Of a DNA stretch of 64,000 nucleotides, positions 31,882 through 40,795 are shown one piece after another (positions within the stretch are counted from its first letter, which is position 1; every line of letters starts with the position of its first letter). This DNA is from [Phialemoniopsis] sp. UDSM-2020 (Eukaryota; Ascomycota; Sordariomycetes; Thyridiales; Thyridiaceae), in NCBI GenBank assembly GCA_018873225.1, contig JAEILZ010000001.1, forward strand, positions 248,001-312,000, given 5' to 3'. The notes beneath the pieces were generated by a model. The model had not been told where the DNA came from. It did not search any database and saw only the letters and a program-made list of their open reading frames with translations. The position numbers and the translations under genes were made by a program.

Positions 31882-33007
31882 ATGCCAAAACGAGCCATCG
31901 TGACGTACGCTCTCGATGTTGACGCGTGCGCCAACTGGTACGTAGCTTTTCCCGAGAACTCTATGCTTCCGGCAGCAATTCTGATGGAAACTCCAGGCTC
32001 AACACGAGAGACGGCTCGTCTGTTGGCCCTACCGACTTATCGAGGGGTGTGTTCGGCGCAAATGTCGGCACTGATCGCCTGCTCAAGCTGTTTGACGAAC
32101 ATGGGATCAAAGCCTCATGGTTCATGCCGAGCCATACGATCTTGTCCTTCCCTGAGCAGATGGCCAAGGTCAGAGACGCGGGCCACGAAATGTACGCACA
32201 CTCCAGCTTTGTGCTTGCCCCCGTCTATGATGGCGCATTCACGTACTGATAGACACTCGGACTATCAGTGGCTTGCACGGATATACGCACGAATACGTAC
32301 GTCTTCTTTCCGAAGAGCAAGAGCGCAAGGTCCTCGCCAAGTCGATCGAGGTGTACAAGGACTTCACGGGCAAATACCCGAAGGGGTGGGTGGCGCCGGC
32401 ATTCGAGGTTGGTCCAAAGACCATGTCCATCTTGGAAGAATTCGGTATCGAATACGACCATTCGATGATGTACCACGACTGCCAGCCCTATTATGTCGCC
32501 GATATACCCGAAGGCGCAGTAGCAACGACAGATTATTCGAAAGACCCCGACACTTGGATGAAGCCCATGAAGAAACTGAAGCCCACAAAGGTGGTTGAGA
32601 TTCCAGCTTCGTGGAATGTAGACGACTGGCGTAAGTGCATTCAAGATACGAGAATCCCCGGGTCCAACCAACAAAGAAACATGTGTTCTAACAGTCTTGT
32701 GTAAACAGCACCCATGCAGTACACCAGACGCCCAGGCACGCATGGCTTCGTCAATCCCAGAGACGTTGAGCAGCAATGGAGGGATCAGTTCGACTTTCAC
32801 TACCGAGAAAACGAGTCCTTTGTTTTTTGCATCAGTTGTCACCCGCAGGTCAGCGGCCGGCCGAACGTCATCACCATGCATGAGCGCCTCATTGAATACT
32901 TCAAGACTCTGGAAGGTGTTGAGTTCATGACTCTAGGCCAAGTGTGCGACGAGTTCAAGGCTGGTAGACTGCCTGGTGTGACTGTCAAGGGTGGCGTTAG
33001 TATTTAG
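31882..33007 (+). CDS. HpPgdA-type polysaccharide deacetylase (CE4-like), cytosolic
   Basis: Exons are 31882-31937, 31997-32191, 32269-32630 and 32709-33007, giving 303 aa. The closest remembered family is the atypical NodB-fold deacetylase of the Helicobacter PgdA / allantoinase-PuuE type. The N-terminus reads IVTYALDVDACANWL, with the metal Asp at about 14. GHEIGLHGYTHEYV follows, with metal His at about 87 and 91 (formed by the second splice). Then come GWVAPAFEVGPKTMSIL, YDHSMMYHDCQPYYV, WMKPMKK, EIPASWNVDDWPPMQY, HGFVNPRDVEQQWRDQFDF and HPQVSGRPNVITMHERL. Known relatives remove acetyl groups from amino sugars or open cyclic amides, so the substrate is open. There is no signal peptide, which argues against a cell-wall role. 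All introns are canonical and 59-78 bp. Confidence 0.92.
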
Positions 33008-33351
33008 AATAGGCATTTAGAACAATGATAGGTCATAGAAAGATGTGCAAATTACTAGTCGTCGGTCATATCTCTGGTGATCTACCCCTTCACATCTGTC
33101 ACAAGATGCTAAGCTGCCCTTTCAGTTGAACCTGGAAGGGGTTTGAGGGATGCCAAGAATCGGGAACAAGACATAGATATAAGTACTGCAGTTGCTTAGA
33201 AGTGTGTGTTCTGAATTCAGAGTTTACTTTAGGCTTCATCATATAGTGATTAGATGATCTAGATACAGGACCGCGGGTACAGGATTATCTTGAGGGAAAC
33301 CCTGGTCTTAATCTGACCCGAGGCTGTCGAAGAGCATGTCAAGAGCGCAGC
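33008..33351. other. Convergent intergenic region
   Basis: Three-prime flanks of the deacetylase-like gene (+) and the Dal5-type transporter (-). No coding signal. Confidence 0.5.
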
Positions 33352-35055
33352 CTAGTAGCGGTAGTGGAAGAAAGGGTTCTCCTTATCCGTCAAATCTCGG
33401 AAGGCGTTTGCGTCCCTCTGCTGAGCGATCTCCTCCTCCGACAAGCCCATTGCGGCAAGAGCCTGAGCCTTTCTCTGGTTGAGCCACCTTGCGTAGATTG
33501 CGTAGATGATGAACAGAATAAGCATGGAGCTGAACGACACGATGACTGCAATGACGCCGGAGGTATACACTGGAGCCTCACTTTCCTTGAAGCTGAAAGG
33601 GCCAATGATATTTCCGGCGCAGAAGGCGATAAAGAAGAGGGCACTGGTCGTCGAACGCTTTGTCGCGCCTCCGGTGTTGGCCGTAATCAGAGTCAAGATT
33701 GCGGTATATGCCGAAGCAAATAGACCGGTCAACTGTTCATGGAAGTCAGTGATAGCTCCTCATACGATACACAGGAAGGACTTACGTAGTAACAAATCAG
33801 AAGGCCGACCTTGGAACTTCTCGGTGAGGCGTACATCCCAATAGCACCAGCCAGCGAGGGCACCAGGACAACGCAAGCCATGAAACAACGGCGTTCACCA
33901 GGCAAGTATTTCTGGCCGTACATTTGAACAATGGCAGAAATGAAGTACGCAACTCCAAAGGGGATTTGAAGTAGCAGGGTGTTGAGTGTCGACCAGCCAA
34001 AGCCCTGGACAACAAGGCCACCGAAGTTTGCAACGTAGGAGTTGACGATCATGCTGGAGATTCCCATCAGAACGTATAGCCAAGTCTTCCAATCAAAAAT
34101 GGCTTCCTTGAACTGGTAGAACTTGAACTCCTTGTTTTTAACTCCAGTTTGGTCTTCGCGAAGTCTTTCGATTGCGACGCGCTTCTCTTCTTCGGTGAGC
34201 CAACTCCTACTCAGGGTTAGTACATCGGACGCAAGTGCGCGAAGGACGGCAGGACACTCACGCAGACAAAGCGTTTTCACTACCCAGAACCCAAATAAGA
34301 ATGCCCCAGACTGCTGACGCACCGCCGATGATGATGAACTGGTATCTCCACGGCTCCAGGCTGCCCTGAATGTGGCCAATGCCGAAGGCAAAGAGACCTC
34401 CAAAGGCCCCGGCGAAACCAGTGGCCGTGATCCACCATCCAATCCTGATGGGCTGTTCCTCTCGAGTGTACCACATGGCCGACAAGAACATGAGAGCGGG
34501 CGTGGAACAGGCCTCAAACGCGCCGAGGACGAACCGTAGCCCCATGAGTGTGCCAAAGTTCCGTCCAGCGCCGATACACGCCGTTGCGCAGCCCCAGAAG
34601 AAGACGTTGGCCGCAAGCCACTTGGTGACAGACACTTTCTGCATAGCATACGACGTGGGGTATTCGAACTGCATTGTTGACACCTAGTCAGAGCTTTCTA
34701 TGCTGGACGAGAGGGTTGAGGAACACAATTGTTAACTTACAATGAGGTACCCAAAGTACAGAATACTGGAAACCCAGCTGTATTGGCTTCCCACCAGGCC
34801 GACATCCTTCTTCAAGCCGAAGACTGCGGCATAGCCTAGGACAGTCTTGTCGAGGTAGGCAACGAGGTAGGTGATGTAAAGCAAGGGCATGAGTCGACGG
34901 TCGATCTTGCGGACGACTCTCTTCTCTACCTCCGGGTCGATGGGAAGCCCAGTCTCGGTGCTGACGAGAAAAGTGTTGACAACATCTCCATGGGCGATGT
35001 CGAGAGCCGGCTTGGCCATGGTCACACTGGCGTCTGTCTTTGGTTCGATGGACAT
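33352..35055 (-). CDS. MFS transporter, anion:cation symporter (Dal5/Tna1-like) family
   Basis: Exons are 35055-34741, 34683-34262, 34206-33786 and 33732-33352 (complement), giving 512 aa. Family features in order are EVEKRVVRKIDRRLMPLLYITYLVAYLDKTVLGYA before and in TM1, GLVGSQYSWVSSILYFGYLI, QFEYPTSYAMQK and GLRFVLGAFEACSTPALMFLSAMWYTREEQPIRIGWW (TM4-5). WLTEEEKRVAIERLREDQTG lies in the central loop, and the tail is RDLTDKENPFFHYRY. Dal5/Tna1-type carriers import allantoate, nicotinate, ureidosuccinate and other carboxylates or amides. All three introns (53-57 bp) are canonical and the joined frame is intact. It converges on the deacetylase-like gene, so it could supply a small N-containing substrate to that enzyme. 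Confidence 0.94.
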
Positions 35056-36138
35056 TGTGGTCGCGAGACTGGGGAATGTGAAAATGCAGGAGGTTCGTGG
35101 CCAGAAATAAGGAAGATGTAGGCAGAAGTACTCAAGAAGAGCATTGAGTCAGAGGGATCTCTCAACCCAGAGAAAAGCTCAACAGGTGATCTTTATATCT
35201 TGAGATCAGGTGCCCGGGCACTTGGCTTTTGTGCTTCTGGTCACAGCCTCCCTGGCAAAGAAAAGAGACTTGTTTCCAGGTCTCGATTGAGAAGGCGGCC
35301 ATCTTCCCAAGGGACTGGCGTGGTGCTGGGTTTTCCGGGAACTGGAGGTGTGGGGAGCAATTCGTAGCGCGTCCCCGTAGTGCCAGGGCCGGACCCAAGC
35401 CTGTTCCAATTGTTGACAGGGGAATCTGTTGCGACCATATCTACCTGGCAAGCACCCCGTGGGGCTAGATAACTCCATTTGTGCTGTAGCGTGGTCTTGG
35501 ATTTCTCGACCCTTGGAATTGTGTCCAATGGTCTGGCTCCAGAAAGTCTGCCCAAGATAAGAAAGTCCCAACAGTCTCGATCTACGGGGTGTGGGAATGG
35601 ATCCTCCGGAGTTGAGCGCCTCGGTGTTGCGCGCCAGAATTTGGCCAGATCGGGTTAGAGGCGCCTAAAGCCGGTCTTTGTAGATCTCCTGGCCAAGAGG
35701 CGGCACTGCCTGAACACTGGCTTCTATCGTGATCCTTGCTCGAAAATCACGGAGTCTACCCTATCTCTTGGTATGTCCTCTCGCCATCGTGTGTGCTGTT
35801 ATCTAGAAGTCGTGATCGGTGCCGGACTCCGTACAATCAGAGATTGCCTTAGCGCAGATGCTTGGTCTGGGCTGTCGACCTAGAGGCCATGCATTACCTG
35901 TCCCGTCAATACTCAACTCATGAGAAGGAACCCTAGCGAGTCAAATTTCCGAGGGTTTTCCAATGGTAGGTTCTGGTCTATTGTTGGTCTTTGAAACCCT
36001 AGGTTTCATGGGCTGAAACAACCTCTACGAGGACAAAGCAAGCCCTTCCGCGTCGAGAGGACATCTCTTTGGTGATACAAAATTTCGTGACGAAACTCCA
36101 AATGATTACAAAATTGGAACAATCATCCAAGCACTGGA
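35056..36138. other. Intergenic region upstream of the Dal5-type transporter
   Basis: This 1.1-kb gap holds short overlapping frames (35162-35571) on both strands with no family pattern. It probably contains the transporter promoter and the 3' flank of the first SDR gene. Confidence 0.45.
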
Positions 36139-36975
36139 TTATTCCTTGAATTCCGGATCAAACTCATGATAATACCTGATCCGATCTGCCTTGTCTTCAG
36201 TCTTGAGAAGTCCGGTTGCCAGTTCTGTGATGGCGTTTGCGGTCCATTCCGGTGGCTCGATGCCGTCTTCCCTGTCACGTCGTAGGAAAAGTTCAATTTC
36301 AGAGTCCTTCATTTTACCCTTGAATTTGCCCGCTACGATATCTGTGATCATCGGGGTCCGAGTGAGTCCAGGATAGACGCCGTATATCTCAATCGCGTCT
36401 TCTTCGTGGATGAGAACTTCGATGAATCGAGTCAAAGCTGCTTTGCTTGCGCAATAGGGGCCCCAGCCCGAGTAGATCGTTCTTTTATCGCAGGTGGAGG
36501 AGGTAACGATAAGTCGTCCTTGGGTTGCTCGAAGCATAGGTAAGGATGACTGGATCTGAGAAGAGTTTAGTATTGCAGTGAACACAAAGTCCTGCGAGTC
36601 AGCAAGGTCGTGAAGACCACTTACAATGTCTATTGGTGTGAAGACGTTGACATCAAAGCAGTGGCGCAGCTTGTCTGGATTCAAATGTGCCACCTTCTCA
36701 ATCTCACCAATTACTCCCATGGTGATGACAAGACAGTCCAGTCCTCCAAGGTAAGTATCGACCGCTTGAAAAGTTTCATACCAGGTAGACTTTTGGGTTG
36801 CATCACCCTGAACAATCCTGATCTTTCCTTCGGACTGGAGCTGGGACACTTCAGAATTCAGTTGAAGACTTTGAACCAAGACCTTGGCGTGGAATTTGTT
36901 GACCAGCTGTGTGACTACACAGGCACCAATTCCGGTGCCGCCACCGATGACAAGAACGCGGATTGGGTTGTTCAT
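36139..36975 (-). CDS. Short-chain dehydrogenase/reductase (SDR)
   Basis: Exons are 36975-36625 and 36555-36139 (complement), giving 255 aa. The nucleotide-binding motif is GGGTGIGA at about 12-19. SSTCDK and YCASK provide the catalytic Ser and Tyr-x-x-x-Lys, and PGLTRTPM follows as usual. The 69-nt intron (36556-36624) is in frame and stop-free, but it has a GTAAGT donor, a perfect TACTAAAC branch and a TCTCAG acceptor. Removing it restores the normal 'NVF-P...LPMLRA' helix, so it is surely spliced. The N-terminus (MNNPIRVLVIGGG) lacks targeting signals, so the enzyme is a cytosolic NAD(P)-dependent oxidoreductase of unknown substrate. It is head-to-head with a second SDR. Confidence 0.9.
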   Translation of the reverse strand: MNNPIRVLVIGGGTGIGACVVTQLVNKFHAKVLVQSLQLNSEVSQLQSEGKIRIVQGDATQKSTWYETFQAVDTYLGGLDCLVITMGVIGEIEKVAHLNPDKLRHCFDVNVFTPIDIVSGLHDLADSQDFVFTAILNSSQIQSSLPMLRATQGRLIVTSSTCDKRTIYSGWGPYCASKAALTRFIEVLIHEEDAIEIYGVYPGLTRTPMITDIVAGKFKGKMKDSEIELFLRRDREDGIEPPEWTANAITELATGLLKTEDKADRIRYYHEFDPEFKE

Positions 36976-37319
36976 GACTCTGCGACAGCAGCGAAGACAC
37001 TTTGCTTCCAGCCGAACTAACGAATAATGAGGAGCTCTGGGGTCTTTTCAAAGGATAACACGGAAATGAAGGGGCGCCTACATCCGAGTCGTGGCGGTGT
37101 CTTCCCCGACCTTGAATGCGGGGTGGGCACGAGAGCAGGGTCAATGATGGGACGATCGTCCCCACAGCACCCCGTAGCACCGGCGATGCGCGCCCTACTA
37201 TCAAGCATATCTCGTCCCATAATTACGGAATTGATATGGGCGCATCAACTTCCCAGAGGTCATTTAACAAAGTTTGGACAACATTCACTTCTTGCACGTG
37301 GTTGCTGCTTTTACGCAAA
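36976..37319. promoter_or_regulatory. Bidirectional promoter between two SDR genes
   Basis: This 344-bp region lies between two divergent oxidoreductase genes. The arrangement suggests joint expression. No confident regulator site was picked out. Confidence 0.5.
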
Positions 37320-38193
37320 ATGGATCGATTCAATGCAGAGACCGACGACTACCGTTCTACAACGGTCCAACAGCTGCTTAGCTTGTCTGGCAAAGTGGTG
37401 GTCGTTACTGGTGGCGCTCGTGGGCTCGGCCTATCAATCGCGGTGGGATGCGCAGAAATTGGTGGCATCGTCGCCATTCTCGACATCCTGGACGAGCCAA
37501 AGGAGAATTTAGAGCGCCTGGCGAAAGAGAACAACATTCACTTACGGTTCTTCAAGGTCGATGTCACAGATGTGACGGCTCTCGGCGACGTGTTTGAGCA
37601 AGTGAGGCAGTCTCTCGGACCAGTGAGCTGTTTGGTGAATGGCGCCGGAGTTGGTGGCGGGAGGCCTTTCGTTGACATTGACGAAGCTTACGTTGATAGG
37701 ATCCTTTCGGTGAACGTAAGCTACGGAGGTTCTAGATTATTAAAGAGCTTCGACACTAAAAGTATAACAGATCAAAGGAACGATGTTTGCAACACAACTA
37801 GCCATTCGTCAAATGAAGGATGCTCAACAACAAGGCGCGATTGTCAGTATTGCCTCGATAGGAGCCCATGCCAGAATCCCCGGGCAGAACAATGCCGTTT
37901 ATTGTGCTACCAAAGGGGCCTTGACAGCATTTACGAGATCCCTTGCAGTTGAGTTGGCACAGGAAGGCATTCGCGTCAATTCTGTGAGCCCAGGGTTCTT
38001 TTTGACGAATGTTACACCGGGGTATCTGCAGAAAGATGTTGCTCGACTCGAGGGTTTTGAGACTTGTATTCCCATGGGAAGATTTGCTGACAGGAGCGAG
38101 TTGAAGAGCACAGTGGTGTTTCTGTTGTCACAGGCTAGCTCCTATATCACCGGTCAGGACATCCTTGTTGACGGCGGTGTGATTGCTGCTTAG
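37320..38193 (+). CDS. Short-chain dehydrogenase/reductase, classical type
   Basis: Exons are 37320-37715 and 37771-38193, giving 272 aa. Classical SDR motifs are all present: TGGARGLG (dinucleotide binding), DVTD, LVNGAG, SIASIGA (catalytic Ser), YCATK (Tyr-x-x-x-Lys), RVNSVSPGF and the C-terminal SSYITGQDILVDGG. Pattern and length resemble fungal polyol (mannitol/arabinitol/xylulose) or 3-oxoacyl reductases. The intron joins ILSVN to IKGTMFATQ with a GTAAGC donor and AACAG acceptor. ATG 37320 is chosen because the preceding in-frame codons are not conserved. Expression may be tied to the divergent SDR. A sugar or sugar-alcohol substrate would fit the neighbourhood but is inference. Confidence 0.93.
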
Positions 38194-38647
38194 ATATCCC
38201 AGTTACTTTGTATGTAATCATGCTGTTCGCTTTCATCTCTGCTTTCAAGGGTCGCATATTCCGAGTCGACATCTTGGTGAAATGAGAGATTCTGCCCCTC
38301 GGTCCAGTTGCAGAGTGAATGGCCCGACCTCAATCAGGAAAGATTTGAATTCACTATGCTCTGGCCACTGTGATTGTGACTATTGTGAGGGCAACCAGTC
38401 AAAGTAAAAGTTGGAGGTCTTGACCACCAGATTGCTGTTGCCTTGACTTCACCTTTTCTTGTCGCGACGCGACCTTTTCACTTTGTCTCGTTCAAATCCT
38501 CTAACATCTACCTGTTCCGCCCCGAGTCCATCCCTCAACCAAATCTTGAAGCCTCACAACATCCAACAACCTCTACAATGCGCATCCCCTACTTCTGAAC
38601 TCGATTCTCAACCTTGTCGACGCAAGCCTCTGGTCGACCAAGCCATC
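38194..38647. promoter_or_regulatory. Kinase-like gene leader with a small upstream ORF
   Basis: This gap of 454 bp lies between two plus-strand genes. The first ATG upstream of the kinase-like gene is at 38578. It opens a six-codon uORF (MRIPYF, stop 38596-38598) in another frame, about 50 nt before the main start. If it lies in the leader it could dampen translation. Confidence 0.4.
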
Positions 38648-39898
38648 ATGATTCCAAGCGACTTGCGGTACTTCGCCCACGGCGGGCCGGTGTCCCTCAG
38701 AGACGGTGCCGGGCCTAGCGCTTGGCATGTTCTAGTCTGGGACCAGCGGCGAGTCATCACAGTACATGTGGGTGTGCCGCAGATGAACGAAGACTTTGCG
38801 GTCCGACACCTGAATCGTGTGATCGACCAGCTAGGATCAGACGTCCAAGCCATCCGCTTATCACCCTTCGGGGAGATGGTCGAAGTGTTCACGACCTCCA
38901 AGAAAGACGAAACAACCTGGGTGCACTACCCTGCTCTGACTGAGATTTCTCAGAAGGTGGATTCAGCCCGCTGGGTTGTGCGCACGGAGCTGAGGGAGGT
39001 GGATCGCCTAGCCCCAAATGTCGACTTGGTCACCTACAAGGATGGACCTGGACAGCCACAAAAGGTGGTATTCAAGTACTATTTTCTTTATCAGTACCTT
39101 CACAAACTGTGGGATGAGATGAACATCTGGATCCGCATCCCTCCACATCCGAACATTGTTCCCTTTGACCGTCTTGTCCTTGAAGAGGTTAGCGGAAGAG
39201 TGGTGGGCTTCACCAGCCGCTTTATCTCTGGCGGCACACTCGACTTGAAACCATACCGCGTCTTCAAACTCAAATATCTCAAACAACTGACTACTGTTGT
39301 TGATGACTTGAACCTCCGTTATGGAATTGCGCATCAGGATATTGCTCCACGAAATCTCGTTATCGACCCAGCTAGCGATAGCCTCATGCTACTCGACTTC
39401 AACTACGCTGCGCGAATCGGCGATGTCAACTACAAGCCACACCGGAATGACGTCAAGGGTGTGATCTTTACACTTTTCGAGCTCATTGCGCAAGACGATC
39501 GACACCGAGCAGTTCCTCATAAAGAGCAGGACTCAAGGGTAGTGGGGGACCTGGCGTTCTGGCCTCTGCACCGTGATGTACAACTCGATCATCCAGTTCA
39601 TGTCTATCGCGCCGTTCTGAGCGAGTGGGTGGAGACTAGACGAGCGGGCAAGCAGCTTCGCAAGTACACTGAAGCGCCGGAGTACATCGAGTGGCCGAAA
39701 GTGGAGGATCCTCCTGAACACCACTACAAGGTCTTGGGTGAAGATGGACGTCCGACAACTATCACCCAGCCGAGATGGTTGGATATGCGAAGGAGAATGG
39801 AGAAGGAGCATTTGGTTCGGTGGGAGCGGCCAGCTCAGAACAAGATCAAGAAGGGGATGTATGTTCTTGCCAACGGGGAGGTGGGAATGGAGGAGTAA
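38648..39898 (+). CDS. Fungal protein-kinase-like protein, atypical catalytic motifs
   Basis: This is a single exon of 416 aa starting at ATG 38648 (MIPSDLRYFAHGG); the frame is open further upstream but has no ATG. The C-terminal half has a kinase-like fold. IPPHPNIVPFDRLVLEE and SRFISGGTLDL resemble the N-lobe/hinge region. IAHQDIAPRNLVID is the catalytic loop (HQD for HRD, Asn kept). LLDFNYAARIG replaces DFG with DFN, and DVKGVIFTLFELI matches the helix after the activation segment. This combination is typical of fungus-expanded FunK1/aminoglycoside-phosphotransferase-like kinases. Activity is uncertain. A small uORF lies upstream. No clear link to the sugar/amide genes on its left. Confidence 0.85.
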   Translation: MIPSDLRYFAHGGPVSLRDGAGPSAWHVLVWDQRRVITVHVGVPQMNEDFAVRHLNRVIDQLGSDVQAIRLSPFGEMVEVFTTSKKDETTWVHYPALTEISQKVDSARWVVRTELREVDRLAPNVDLVTYKDGPGQPQKVVFKYYFLYQYLHKLWDEMNIWIRIPPHPNIVPFDRLVLEEVSGRVVGFTSRFISGGTLDLKPYRVFKLKYLKQLTTVVDDLNLRYGIAHQDIAPRNLVIDPASDSLMLLDFNYAARIGDVNYKPHRNDVKGVIFTLFELIAQDDRHRAVPHKEQDSRVVGDLAFWPLHRDVQLDHPVHVYRAVLSEWVETRRAGKQLRKYTEAPEYIEWPKVEDPPEHHYKVLGEDGRPTTITQPRWLDMRRRMEKEHLVRWERPAQNKIKKGMYVLANGEVGMEE

Positions 39899-40795
39899 GC
39901 GCTACAGTTTGTGCCTGGAGGCCGGTTGACCAGGTACTAGCGCAAATTGGGTTCCATCTGATCAGCAGCGCCTATCATGAAGCTCAAGATGGAGCATCAA
40001 CCCCTTTCACGATGTGTGCAGAGGTTATTTCGAGCCCGACATGAATACGGCGAAGCTGTTGAACGGCGACCTGAGAATTTTCTCAAGTCTTTTGAGTGAC
40101 CACTCGGTGGTTTTGTGGGGATATTTCAGGGATTGTCAGCTCGTGGGAGCGTTGCATTGTTGAAGCAAGCCAGGACGGATTGGGACAAATCCGGTATGTC
40201 CGGTTGGCATCTCGACCAAATACGGCTGAGACCTGCGGGACGGCACGAGTTGTTATCAAACTAGGAAGTCAGCTTGCATTTTTAATTATTCGTATTCGCT
40301 AACGGTGCGTTATTGAAAGGTCTCGAACGTTTGACTCCATCTTTGACAGCAACGCCACAACCGATGAAGACTCTAATTCACGCAGTCAGCCCTATGAGGT
40401 TGGAATGATTGGATAGCTCTCAGTATCACGGCAATTCCACGAAATGGTCATTCGTAGTGTCCCCTGGAAGGACTTTGACTGCTGTATGAAATGCAACCTT
40501 CCGGGAACAGGGCTTGATTGCCCTTGCAAACATCCGTATCGTGATCCTGGTGCACGAATGTCGATAGTCTGCAATGGTGTTGATTGGAGATTTCGTGTTC
40601 CTCATTGGGCAATAGTGGCAAAGGCAAATCGGCGACCTGAGTTGTCCCTGAACCAAAGATTCATTGCGGTCATGTCGATTCGGCGACCTCGAGCCTGCCC
40701 GAAATGAAGACATTGGTCTTATATAGAGCGCATGTCTGTCTCTTGTCGTCAAGCAGTTGTCTCAAGGACCACATCCAAGATATCAGTGATTCAGG
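39899..40795. promoter_or_regulatory. Intergenic region upstream of the secreted ten-exon gene
   Basis: About 900 bp with only short overlapping frames (for example 40426-40752 on both strands), none with family pattern. It should contain the promoter of the secreted protein gene. Confidence 0.45.
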
